Shown here: positions 34,305 through 44,800 of the stretch, piece by piece
Position numbering within the stretch: position 1 is the first letter of the stretch
Layout of the letters: each line of letters begins with the position of its first letter
NCBI GenBank assembly: GCA_024509875.1
Contig: JAMPIV010010591.1
Coordinates: 1 to 64,000, forward strand
Direction of reading: 5' to 3'
DNA: 64,000 nucleotides
Origin: Oreohelix idahoensis
Taxonomy: Eukaryota > Mollusca > Gastropoda > Stylommatophora > Oreohelicidae
The notes under the pieces: generated by a model
Seen by the model: the letters and a program-made list of their open reading frames with translations, nothing else
The model's database searches: none
What the model was told of the DNA's origin: nothing
Position numbers and translations under genes: made by a program

Positions 34305-35357
34305 TGTTAAGTCATATTTTGAATTAGAGTCAGGTGTTAAGGATTTTTGTTTACAGGGCTGATGTTTGTTAGTAAATAGTTTAATGTCATGAGTTACATG
34401 ACGTGTATACATGTGCGTGGGCGGAGAATGGTGTAACCTGTTTAGAGTGTATTATTATTGAAGTATGCAAGCTTGGAATGTTACATTTAAAAGTTCACTG
34501 TTTAGAAGCACTTAGCATGAGTGAAGATTACTCAGGGGCGTTCATATGTGAATCGAGGTAGTGGGCACATGAGAAAAGCATGCGAAGTGAATGTAGTTAG
34601 CATACTTGTCAGAGAAGTATACTGAGTTGTTAGGGGAGTCTGTGGCCATCCGTCGTGGGAGACGGTTGGTGTTTTCTAGAGTATGTGAATAGTGTCTGTG
34701 ATTTTGATTATGACATATTGGATTTGACGCGATGATGTTCTGCGTAAGGTGTATATACAAGGCCTTTATATATTGTTATTTACCAGCGCGTTGTGTTCTG
34801 TCCCGCACTTGGAAGTAGATGGATTAAAAGACACGTCGTTTTCCCATGTCAGAAGGAGGTCTATGGTAAGACCATTATATGTTATTGTTTGAATGTGCGT
34901 TGTGTGCTTTCCCGTGCCAATAGGAGGTCTAAGTTATAAGACCCTGGCTGCTCCAGTGTTTGGAAGCCTAATAGGAGCTTTGATAGAAACTTCGTGTGTA
35001 TCGACACTATAAGCGCGTTGTGGTTTTTCCCGTGCTGTGAAGTTCTGGAGGAACTTGGATGCCTGGTGATTAGACCAAGTTGCTACCAGTACGTTAGGAT
35101 GACTGTACTACATATTCTAATGATGCAAGTATTTTGTACTATTGTTACTGATGTCCAGGACTATGCTGTTGAGATTATATGTATGGAACTGTGACCCAGA
35201 CTTCTGTCAAGTTATTCATTTGCGTGCGTACTGTCTTAAGTGTCAGTCCAATTTATACACCAAACATTATACAGTAAGATGCTTACGAAATCTATCTCGT
35301 GACATCTACTTGGGAGCTTATTCTACTGGGGAACAGTACGTAACAAATCCCGTAACA
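34305..35357 (+). repeat. Candidate LTR containing repeat R2, copy 2
   Basis: TGTTAAGTC at 34305 and an end in GTAACA at 35345 or 35357 give TG...CA termini with inverted TGTTA/TAACA. The last part (35077-35335) matches 28861-29119. The segment lies upstream of the Gmr1-like gag at 38299, so it may be that element's 5' LTR, with TTTGGGCCTGCTG as primer-binding region. Alternatively it is the 3' LTR of an element beginning at 28861. The sequence does not decide between them. Confidence 0.45.
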
Positions 35358-35381
35358 TTTGGGCCTGCTGATGCTGTTAAC

Positions 35382-38069
35382 CCCAATAAATAGCAGGCTT
35401 ATCACCATTCGTATTGCAGCACATCCAAAGAACATCTCCATCATACAGGTATATGCCCCCACTACTGACTATGAGGATGAGGCAATTGATACATTTTATG
35501 ACAATTTGGATGAAGCAATTAAGAAAATTCCAAAGAAAGATCTTCTCATTGTTCTAGGTGATTGGAATGCTAAAATAGGGCCAGATGCATACGGTCACTG
35601 GGCTGGCACAGTGGGGAAATTTGGGACTGGAGAAACCAACGATCGAGGACTAAGGCTACTAGAATTTGCCAGCAACTATAAACTAACCCTTGCAAATACA
35701 CTATTTCCTCATAAGTTATCAAGAAGAACAACGTGGCATGCCCCAAAAACTGAGATACATAACCAAATTGATTTTATTCTTGTATCCAAAAGATTCAAGT
35801 CCAGCATTAATAAAGCCAAGACTAGGACTTTTCCTGGCGCCGACATTGGTAGTGATCACGACATGGTATTGATGACGCTCAAGCTTAAACTCAAAAAGAA
35901 CTATAATCAAAACAGATGTTCTCAGTTAAGATTCAATTTAGACAAATTGAAAGATCCAGAAATCGCGGGAATCTTTGAGGCAACTGTTGGAGGAAAATTC
36001 GCAGCTCTCAACTTTTTGGAGGATGATATCAACTCAATCACAGAGAACATGAAAGACGTGCTCATTGAATTAGCAACAGAAATACTTGGTAAAAGAAAGA
36101 AAATAAACAAACCATGGGTTACAGATGACATTCTGAAGTTATGTGATACACGACGGGAAATGAAAAAGGTTAAGAAAGAGGTTCCTGAAGCAGCATGGCA
36201 ATACAGTATGGTGAATAAAAATATTAGAAAGAAAATGAAACAGGCCAAAGAAAAATGGGTAGCTGATCAATGTGAGTCCATTAATACGGGGCTAATAAAA
36301 GGTAACAGCAAGGCAGTTTTTGACACATTAAGAAGACTATCAAAACCCCAACAGCCCAGGGTAACTGTCATAGAAGATAGCAATGGGGCTCTGCTCAATG
36401 AAAAAACAGCTGTAATGAGAAGGTGGACAGAATATTGTAAAGAATTATATAACTGTAAACTTGACACTGACTTAGGCATATTAAACAACATTAAGTGCGA
36501 AAACAGAGAACTCGGAAATGCAGCAATACTACGGGAAGAAGTGGAAGAGGCTATATGTTCGATGAAAGGAGGGAAGTCACCGGGTGTGGATAATATACCA
36601 GCAGAGCTCTTGAAATATGGAGGACCAGATATAGTAAAAATCATGACAACAATTTGCCAGAAGATATGGAGTACAAAAAAATGGCCAAAAGAATGGACGC
36701 AGTCATTAGTAATACCGCTTCCAAAGAAAGGAAATCTAAAAATGTGCAAGAACTACAGAACCATTAGCCTTATTAGTCATCCAAGTAAGGTGATGTTAAG
36801 GATACTTTTGAACAGAATAAAACAGAAATCAGAAGAAATCTTGTCAGAGGAACAGGCTGGCTTTAGACCAAAAAGAAGTACCTCAGAACAAATCTTCAAT
36901 ATTAGATTACTGATCGAAAAACATCTCCAGCATCAACATGATTTATACCATAACTTCATCGATTTCACAAAAGCCTTCGATCGAGTCTGGCATGAAGGTT
37001 TATGGCAAATAATGAGAAAATTCAATTTTGATACCAACATCATAGATAACATTGAAGCACTATACAAGGACGCAAGCAGTGCTGTTTTTGCAAGCAATGA
37101 CATTGGAGAATTTTTCAAAACAACTGTAGGAGTTCGCCAGGGATGTATCCTGTCACCAGTGCTCTTTAACATTTATCTAGAACATATTATGCAGGAGGCT
37201 CTCTACGATTATAAATCAACCATATCGATTGGAGGCCGACCTCTGTGTAATCTACGTTTTGCTGATGATATTGATCTGATAGCTGGAACAGAATCAGAAC
37301 TTCAAGACCTTACCTCTAGACTGGAGAAAGTAACAAGAACATATGGGATGGAAATTAATATAGAAAAAAGCAAGATATTGGTGAATAGCCATAAGAAACA
37401 TGTTCCGACCAACATTACGTTAAATGGGCAAACATTAGAAGAAGTTAACACCTTTAAATATCTCGGGTCCACTATATGTAGTGATGGAAGATCAAATAAA
37501 GAAATCAAGACAAGACTTGAGATGGCCTCAGCTGCCATGACAAGGTTGAATGTGATCTGGAAAAGTAACATCAGTTTTCCTGTGAAGATCAAATTATACA
37601 AATCACTTGTATTATCTATTCTCTTGTATGGGTGTGAGGGCTGGACACTCACTGCAGATACGGAGCGAAGGATTCAGGCTTTCGAGCATAAATGTTACAG
37701 AAGAATTTTGCGCATTTGCTATAAAGAGCACAAAACAAATGTCTATGTTAGAGAGAAGATAAACACCTATGCAGGCCATCAAGAACCACTTTTGTCAATA
37801 GTGAAACGTCGAAAGCTTGCCTGGTTTGGGCATGTAACTCGTCATGACTCCCTTTCGAAAACGATCCTCCAGGGAACAGTCGAAGGTAAACGGAGAAGAG
37901 GAAGGCAAAGAAAATCCTGGGCTGATAACATCAAAGAATGGGCAGGACACGGTTTCTCCACACTTGTACGCATTGCGAGAATAGAGAGCAGTGGAGGACC
38001 CTGTCTGCTGATGCTTCCACCATGGCACCCCTACGACCCATGACGGGTTATGGGTTGAGATGATGATGA
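35382..38069 (+). mobile_element. RTE-like non-LTR retrotransposon, 5'-truncated but with open ORF
   Basis: TGATGCTGTTAAC occurs on both sides (35369-35381 and 38070-38082), a 13-bp target duplication. The element ends with (GATGAT)n, a common RTE-type tail. It interrupts the leader between the candidate LTR and the Gmr1-like gag, so it is younger than that element. Only the beginning of the endonuclease is lost. Confidence 0.88.
35383..38043 (+). CDS. Endonuclease-reverse transcriptase (RTE-like), N-terminally truncated
   Basis: About 886 codons without a stop. Endonuclease motifs: IIQVYAPTTD, VLGDWNAKIG, IDFILVSKRF and GSDHDMVLMTL, the APE-type nuclease that nicks target DNA. RT motifs: SPGVDNIPAELLK, EQAGFRPKRST, FIDFTKAFDRVWHEGL (motif A), GVRQGCILSPVLFNIYLEHI and LRFADDIDLIAG (catalytic pair). 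The C-terminus has the Arg/Lys-rich GKRRRGRQRKSWADNIK. No native start codon remains; the few codons before 35383 come from the flanking DNA. An ORF this clean beside badly decayed elements points to a recent insertion. Clade assignment to RTE is by wording of the motifs and the tail. Confidence 0.88.
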   Translation, partial: PINSRLITIRIAAHPKNISIIQVYAPTTDYEDEAIDTFYDNLDEAIKKIPKKDLLIVLGDWNAKIGPDAYGHWAGTVGKFGTGETNDRGLRLLEFASNYKLTLANTLFPHKLSRRTTWHAPKTEIHNQIDFILVSKRFKSSINKAKTRTFPGADIGSDHDMVLMTLKLKLKKNYNQNRCSQLRFNLDKLKDPEIAGIFEATVGGKFAALNFLEDDINSITENMKDVLIELATEILGKRKKINKPWVTDDILKLCDTRREMKKVKKEVPEAAWQYSMVNKNIRKKMKQAKEKWVADQCESINTGLIKGNSKAVFDTLRRLSKPQQPRVTVIEDSNGALLNEKTAVMRRWTEYCKELYNCKLDTDLGILNNIKCENRELGNAAILREEVEEAICSMKGGKSPGVDNIPAELLKYGGPDIVKIMTTICQKIWSTKKWPKEWTQSLVIPLPKKGNLKMCKNYRTISLISHPSKVMLRILLNRIKQKSEEILSEEQAGFRPKRSTSEQIFNIRLLIEKHLQHQHDLYHNFIDFTKAFDRVWHEGLWQIMRKFNFDTNIIDNIEALYKDASSAVFASNDIGEFFKTTVGVRQGCILSPVLFNIYLEHIMQEALYDYKSTISIGGRPLCNLRFADDIDLIAGTESELQDLTSRLEKVTRTYGMEINIEKSKILVNSHKKHVPTNITLNGQTLEEVNTFKYLGSTICSDGRSNKEIKTRLEMASAAMTRLNVIWKSNISFPVKIKLYKSLVLSILLYGCEGWTLTADTERRIQAFEHKCYRRILRICYKEHKTNVYVREKINTYAGHQEPLLSIVKRRKLAWFGHVTRHDSLSKTILQGTVEGKRRRGRQRKSWADNIKEWAGHGFSTLVRIARIESSGGPCLLMLPPWHPYDP

Positions 38070-38298
38070 TGATGCTGTTAACGCAAACTTAAATTACCAT
38101 CTTTAACAAGGAGCCTTTGCCAGTTAACAGGTGCGATAGATTAGTTAACTGATAACAGTGAGGAGATAACACAGTAAAAACCAAGAAAAAATTATTTTTT
38201 TTTTGGGGGGGGGGGGGGCTGTTCTCTTAATTGGTTAGGGAGCTCTGTATCCTTTTTTCCTTTTTCTTTCTCGACTAGTCGCAGTCAGTTATTTGTCA

Positions 38299-39292
38299 TG
38301 GCTGAGCGTGTAAAACTTAGAGCACTACTAAGAGAGGAAGCAAGGAAAGTAGGACTACAAGTTGAAGCATTGCTAGTCTTTGTGAACGAATAACTAGCCA
38401 AATATGAGGCAGAGAAGAAAGAGACGGAAGACTGTCAACTGAAACAGAAGAAAATTGAGGCAGAAATGGAAACTCGCAGAGACATTGGAGTGAGAGAGGG
38501 AGAGGCAACATGAGGAGGGACAGAGGTAGAAGGAGAAACAACATGAAGAAAGAGAGAATGAGCAACGACATCAGCACGAATTTGCGCTTAAGACTCTAGA
38601 GGTCCAGAGTCGTGGTGCAACGTCTAACTTCAGCAACGGAGAGGCATCATCACCTCAGTCACCTTTAACTGATCATTCCAGTACTCAATCTCCTCAATTA
38701 GCACCTATGTCAATTGCCCTAGAATCCTTCTCAAGCCCCAATGAGAAAATTGACACTTGTCTAGAAAAATGGCAACACTGTATGGTTAAGAAAGTTCGCG
38801 ATGGTGTTTGAAGCTTTCCCAGGCTTTGAAAAGTAGTGCATTTGATGTGTATGTTAAACTGGGAAGCAGCAATCAAGATAATTACGACATGTTGAAGAAA
38901 GCTTTACTTGAGCGCTTTGAAATGAACGATCACAAATTTTTGCAACTTTTCCAAAACAACAGGAAAGAAAGAACCAAGACATTTCACCAGTTCTCTTCAC
39001 GTCTGTAGGGATATTTGACAAAGTGCCTGGAGCTTTCAGAGCTCCCTTGCCCTTTTGAAAGGCTAGAAGAGTTTGTTCTAATAAAACAAATAAAAAGCAC
39101 TTTGTCAAATGAAACCCATAGATTTCTTGCTGAAAAGGGGGCTGTAAAGCTGGAAGACATTTTAAGTAAGTCTGAGCGATATACCAATGCGTTAGCTGAG
39201 CTTCCATGCTCAAAACGAAAGCCTACAGATGAGCCATATCGAAAAAAATTACCTAGAACAGTTTTCCTAGTCACGTTCCCATCAACACCATA
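38299..39292 (+). pseudogene. Gag of Gmr1-like copy 2
   Basis: Starts MAERVKLRALLREEARK, followed by a charged coiled-coil stretch (KQKKIEAEMETRRD). After frame breaks near 38391, 38510 and 38810 come the capsid-like residues SSNQDNYDMLKKALLERFEM, EEFVLIKQIKSTLSNETHRF and LEDILSKSERY. The correspondence with the minus-strand Gag (same NYDML motif and order) identifies it. At least four stops or shifts make it non-functional. Confidence 0.75.
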
Positions 39293-39546
39293 ACCCCCCT
39301 CTCCTCATGAAAAAACGAAATTCTACAAAACCTGTTACCCCACCAAACCCCATGATTAGCCCAACCATCACTCATGGCAGCCAGGCCAAAAGGGACATGA
39401 CAAAGGGAAAACCCTTGCGCAAGGGACCTCTGATCAGGGCAAGCACACCGCGAAAAATCGGATCGGTTGCTTGCAAACAGACTCGCAAAGGAGGAGGAAT
39501 GTCAGTGATTCTCAACCTGAGGGTGAGAGGCCTTCTACGCGAGGAA

Positions 39547-40800
39547 CTGTTTTATTGAACGGGACTTGATACAGGTTTGAGCTTTGATTGTATTGTTGCA
39601 AGGCATTTGGTCAAACCTGGTCAAGAGACAGAAGAAACCGCCAAAGTATGTGGAGTTTTCAAAGGAGATGCACCCATAACGCCTCCCATCGCACTGGTGG
39701 AGATACACTCTGATTTCGTCAGATGTGTTATCAAAGCAGCTATTATGGATGATCCGATCTACCCAGTCATACTTGGTTGTATATATGTGTTTATAGGGAG
39801 ACCGAAAGAGCTGATTGTGGCAGCAGTAACCATAAGAGGGTAAACCAAGAAGGAACGGGAGCCTGCAGCTAATATGTTACCTATGTAACTAAAAGAGGCG
39901 CAACAAAAGGACACTACCTTGGAGCCCTGCTTAAGAAAACTGCCCATGGCTAAGGACCCCAGACACAACAGAGACATATTTTCTAAGGATGGAGTGCTGA
40001 ATCGAAGAACGTGCGACCCTGAACAGGGACATAACCAGATCCTAGTACCAACGCAGTACAGAGACCAAATCTTAGAAATGGGGCACACTCTTCCCTTTAG
40101 CGGACATATGGGACAAAACGCCACTATTCAGCAAATATCGACTCACTATTGGTGGCCAGAAATAAACACAGATATTATCAGATATTTGAAATCCTGCGCC
40201 AAGTACCACCATGTGGCACCCAAGCATTGGACACCCCCAGTTCCCATGGGAGAAATGCCAATAGTTGGGACACCATTTGAACGGGTTGCAGTCGACATTA
40301 TAGGACCCCTAGAAAGGACTAAAAGAAGGAACAGGTTTATCCTGACCTTAGTCAACACATGCACTATGTGGGCCGAAGCTATACCGCTAACATGCATGGG
40401 TTCCAAGCATGTCACAGAAGCCCTAGTGCAGATTTTTACATGGTTAGGATTCCCTCAACAAGTTTTGATGGATAACGGATCCCAATTCCGTAGCCTGTTA
40501 ATGGAGGAAATCTTTAAGATCTTGAGGGCCAAACACATCCACATCAGCCCATACCATTCGGCCGGAAATGGGCTCGTGGAACGTTTTAACGGCAGCCTCA
40601 CCATGATGTTACGTAAGCTGGGACAAGAGAAACCTGAAGATTGGGACCTTTTCATTCCCACAGCCTTATTTCGCATACAGGGAAGTCCCACAGGCCTACC
40701 ACCAGCTACACTTTTATTCGGTATGTACTAATTCCAATTAGGTCTCAAAGCCAGTCCAGGGACCTTTGATTGCACTGCTTGTCCCTTCATCTTGTAAGAG
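39547..40800 (+). pseudogene. Protease-integrase of Gmr1-like copy 2
   Basis: The protease active site GLDTGLSFDCIVARHLV lies after a stop near 39556, and its distal half contains YPVILGCIYVF. A frame break near 39842 leads into integrase (39919-40731): HTLPFSGHMGQNATIQQIST, YWWPEINTDIIRYLKSC, DIIGPLERTKRRN, VLMDNGSQFR and NGLVERFNGSL. The second Asp and Glu are 35 residues apart by count. The first Cys of the zinc pair is kept; the second reads Tyr (SCAKYHH instead of a CPEC-type pair). After LLFG a short insertion breaks the frame and a GPLIALL-like piece follows. Confidence 0.82.
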
Positions 40801-41045
40801 CTCTGACTAGTTACCTTCAACACCTGCATCTTTCTATCAGCGTGTATACAACCAGTGTGCAAAAGGAACAATTAGCATTCATACCCTTTGACATTTGCTA
40901 AGGGAGATTGAGCACCTATGGTTTTGCTCGGAGTGCGATGACGTCGATTCTAATTAACATTATCTGCTGTCAATGAGTCTACAACTACAGCTGGTCTTCA
41001 ATAAGTGCTTGTATTAATTCTTCTAACACTTTGAGATTGTCAGCC

Positions 41046-42330
41046 CTATTCTTCTGTGATCCATAGCCGTCGACCGTCAAATCAGTCAGTGACCATCACG
41101 CATGGTGGCGTCTTGTAGAGCAAAAAGAAATTGATTCCACTTTGTTCGGTCGATGGCCATCCTTTTTTACAGTGCCCAACTCTGGTTCATTCTTTGCAAC
41201 TTGGCTTCCACGGATCTCCGCCAAGTTGTTTTTGGTTGGCCTCTCTTTCGCTTAGGCATAGCTGTTTTTGTAATGACATCAGGGCTCCTTCTGAGGACGT
41301 GGTTAACCCAACTCCAGCGTCTGCTAGCTATGATGGTGTACATGTTCTCCTGGTTACACACAGAAAGTACACAGCTCTCATACAGTTTTAATTTGGTGTT
41401 TGTGCTGTACTTGGAAGACTTCCAGATGTTGTTGAGAATAGCAAAGGCTGTTCTCACTTTATTCATTCTGTTGTTAATGTCCTTGCTTGTTCCGCCATCT
41501 GGTGTTACTATGCATCCTAGGAAAGTAAATGTGTCTGTCTGTTCTAACGTCTGGTTCCTTATTGTTATTGGTTCAGGATTGCCCACATTGAGTGTCATGA
41601 CCTCTGTCTTTTTTAGACTGATGTTCAGATCAAATTGCTGGCTATACTTATTCAGTCTATCGGTTTTTATCCTGGATATGTTGATGTGAATGTGCGAGTA
41701 CTGCAATGTCATCTGCATATTCCAGGTCTTCCAGTATAGTAAACTTTGTCCATCTAATTCCTTTTTGACTGTCCATTGTTGTCTGGCACATCACCCAATC
41801 TATTCCTGTCAAAAATAATGTTGTTGATAAGTGGCATCCCTGTCGTACTCCTGTTTTCACTTCGAAAGTTAGGTTGCTCAATCCAACACTGCATGTAAAG
41901 TTAGAATAGAGGATTTTTATGATGGAAACAATGCAGCTGGGAATTCCATAAGCCCTCAGTATTTTCCACAGGCTGTCCCTGTGTATGCTGTCAAAAGCCT
42001 TTTCAAAATCAACAAAGTTAATGTATATTTGTCTCTGCTATTTTGAGCACCACACTATAATGTTCCTGCGGGTGAATATAAGATCTGCACATCTTCTGTT
42101 CTTTCTAAAACCCGTTTGTTCTTTCCTCAGTTTATGGTCAACTGCTTTTAAAATTCACTGGATGATTATCCTGCCTACTATTTTACTGGGAACTGAGAGG
42201 AGAGTAATTCCTCTCCAGTTGTTGCAGCAGTCAGCCCTATGCATAACCATATTGTCGCCTTTTAAGTCATGTCTGAGAGAGAGTAGTTCCCTTTCTCTAT
42301 GTCTTTTTCAGTGTCCATCTACCTCTCTAA
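41046..42330 (-). mobile_element. Non-LTR fragment N2, copy 1
   Basis: On the minus strand, from 42330 downward, RT motifs appear in broken frames: ITLLSVPSKIVGRI, EQTGFRKNRRC, KAFDSIHRDSLWKILR, GVRQGCHLSTTLFLTGID, DLEYADDIAVLAH (catalytic pair), FTFLGCIVTPDGG and the C-terminal KRKRGQPKTTWRRSVEAKL. The 3' end has a short AGAAGAAT tail near 41046. A second copy with the same C-terminus and tail lies at 58842-59600. Confidence 0.8.
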
Positions 42331-42814
42331 CCCTGTATGTTCCAGAACAATGACTGCCAAGTGATGCTATCAGCAGGCTTCCTCAATGTATATCACCAGG
42401 GCTTGAGAGGGCAGCAAAGAAAAGAACACTGCATCCTATCGTGCATGTCATAGGAGTTGATTATGGAAGGGTTGGCTGCTCCATCGTGTAAAAAAAGTTA
42501 AACAAACAAAAAGCACTTCAAAAACAACATGCTTAAGTAACGAGAGTAAAAAAAATGTAGGTAAAGTATCCTGTTACATGCCCATTGAGGCATATTGGGA
42601 ATAACTTCCACATATACTGCCCACTGCTTTGAGAGCACTGGCCTTTTGATATATTTATTTGTTCCTCCAACTCTTTGTCTTGTCTCCACTGCTGCCAAGA
42701 TATATGTATGATTCTACATGCTGCAAGGATGCAATTTCCAGTGCTACCTGGCTATTGCATCCATTTTCCTTCCCTATGATGCATATCATCAGCTATCTAG
42801 GCGAGACTATGTCA
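42331..42814. other. No gene; short N1-derived piece
   Basis: Mostly unassigned. Positions about 42659-42745 resemble the plus-strand reading of 48525-48610, so they are a scrap of N1 in minus orientation. Confidence 0.5.
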
Positions 42815-43060
42815 CCATTTTTCGGCCCATTCACTGGACACAACAGATTGAGATACCATCTATACCACAAGTACAGAATAGGTGCAACAGATCTGTGGCA
42901 CCAGCCCAATGACAGCCAAACACCTTCTGAAGTCCTGCCCAACATACAGCAATGGAGTAGCATATGGCAACAACCTACTTCAGTCCCCAAAGACTGTTTG
43001 GAGATGTCATGAGCCTTGAGCTGACTACGGCCTTATTCGAGTCATTAATGTGGAAGTCTG
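42815..43060 (+). pseudogene. Non-LTR Pol C-terminal fragment
   Basis: The frame reads FTGHNRLRYHLYHKYRIGAT and then, after a shift, residues matching the MTAKHLL...CPTY pattern that follows RNase H in Jockey/I-type elements. It is a scrap of the same kind of domain seen intact at 28480-28660, but from a different family. Confidence 0.5.
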
Positions 43061-43205
43061 AAGACAAACAAGGATGTCCTTCCATTAAGCACTATCATTC
43101 TACCCCCAACTTCCCCCCCCCCACATCTATCTTGTTCCACACGAATTTTGCAGACATACTGGTACAGTGTTTGTTAACTAAAATGTGATGAGTAAACAAC
43201 ATACA

Positions 43206-43545
43206 CATATGGAGCTCAAAAGAAATCAAGTCAGACCCAAAAATCAAAATCTTCAAATTGAAATGTCAAGTCAGTCCTATTGTATGGCTCTGAAACATGA
43301 ACAACAAAAACAACAACCAAAAAGCTACAGACATTCATAACTGAGTACTTGCGTACATTCGAACGATTGAAGTGGTATGAGATTAGTAATGTGGAAGTGA
43401 TAAAAAAAACCAGACAAGTGCCAGTGGAACAAGAGATAAGATGACACTGGAGATGGATAGGACACACACTGAGATGAAATCTTTTGACAACATTACCAGG
43501 CAGTTCTGTAATCCCTAAGGTGAGAGAGGGAGACCTAGGAACACA
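43206..43545 (+). mobile_element. Non-LTR fragment N1, degenerate copy
   Basis: Parallels 26970-27310 of N1 copy 1 (same order of GTATGGCTC, AAAAAGCTACAGAC, GACAAGTGCCAGTGGAACAA), with many substitutions and stops and no usable frame. Confidence 0.75.
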
Positions 43546-44414
43546 CAAAAAAAAGACACAAATGACATAAAACAAAAACATCTGATACAAGTCCACTGCA
43601 GCTATCAATTCTCAAAACACGTGGCAACATTAGTAATACAGTTTATTAGTATACACCAAACCACTGACATAATTTAGTTAATATAAATGTTCACAATTAA
43701 TAAAAACTAATACATGACACAAACTTTGGTCATACACAAAAATTTAAAAAAAAATGAACAGCAACAAAGTATAAAGCATCAACCATTAACTGTACAGCAG
43801 TGCTTCTTAAATGTGGGTGTGAAACCTGATATGTCAGATAGCTTGGAGGGCATATCAACATAAACACAGAGAATGAATTGTGTGCCAAATATAACACTGA
43901 CAATGTGAATTCAGTGAATATATATATAATATATATCACCAGATATATATATATATTATATTGAATAGCTCTCTATAAAATTATAAGAAGTTTGAAAAGG
44001 CCAAGTGTTTCACTACACAATGGTAATAATATGGCTCAATTCCAATGCATCATTCTACTAGTCCAATGAAGGCTTTTTTAATGGTTTAACTAATACAAAA
44101 CACATTTCTAGGAAAAATTGCCATTTAGAACATAACATGGTTTGAATAGAATCATTAAAATAGTACTTCTTGCTTATTTTGTGTGGGATTCACCAAAATA
44201 TCCATGCTTTACTATGTACTGTCTGATAGCAGGGCAAAAGATATGCATGTTAGTTGGACAAAGAAAAAGTGGGTGTTGAGGATTTTAAACCCCATTACTG
44301 GCTATATTGTAAGGCTTGACATCTGCTCAAAATGAGTGTTCTACTGCCCACCATTACAGATAAATTTTGGCTTGATGGTGTGGGACAACCCCTTCCCCTG
44401 AACAAAAGGTGCCA
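43546..44414. other. No gene recognised; AT-rich
   Basis: Contains TA-rich runs near 43918-43960. No supportable frame or element edge. Confidence 0.5.
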
Positions 44415-44800
44415 AAGCGCACAAAAGATTTCCAGAATTGAATAGACAAATTCTTGGAGCTGGAATTTTTGATGGATCTCAAATTAGAAAGTTAATTAAT
44501 GATCCAAATTTCATTGATTCCATGACTGCAATAATTGACTGTTATGTACATTCCACAGCCTGGTCATCATTTGTTTTAATTAATATTTCGAAAAAAACTT
44601 TCGTTTTGGTAACTTTCTGTTCATCAGACAATTATTCTGAATTACCCCAAACATGCCTGTCTACTGGGTTTTTACTGCACTTGGACATCTGTAACAAAAG
44701 CATAAAATTGCACTCCTCCATCAACCATTTACATGTTTGTATTTCCGGAAAATGGGTTGACTTTACTCTATGAGGAGCAAGGGAAAAATTTCACCAAGAT
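44415..44800 (+). pseudogene. Fragment of a widespread uncharacterised invertebrate protein family
   Basis: The frame reads HKRFPELNRQILGAGIFDGS then QIRKLINDPNFIDSM, and after breaks a segment ending GKWVDFTL and, beyond a stop, KFHQDIK. The pairing of a GIFDGPQIR-like motif with a SEEQGERFHQDIK-like motif is, from memory, a hallmark of an uncharacterised protein found in many copies in invertebrate genomes. Its function is not known to me. Stops and shifts show this is a decayed fragment. A search would quickly confirm or reject the match. Confidence 0.5.

Larger units (their letters stand above)
38083..40800 (+). mobile_element. Gmr1-like Ty3/gypsy element, second copy, gag-PR-IN only
   Basis: A leader (38083-38298, with long T and G runs) is followed by gag, protease and integrase on the plus strand. 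IN follows PR directly, as in the minus-strand relative at 18-24.7 kb. Homology ends near 40800, in the post-core part of integrase, and no RT follows before the next element at 41046. The copy is 3'-truncated and carries many stops. Confidence 0.8.

Noticed and set aside
42964..43188. 74-codon plus frame after the RNase H-type scrap
   Set aside because: Only its first codons overlap recognisable element sequence; the rest has no motif and crosses a C-run.
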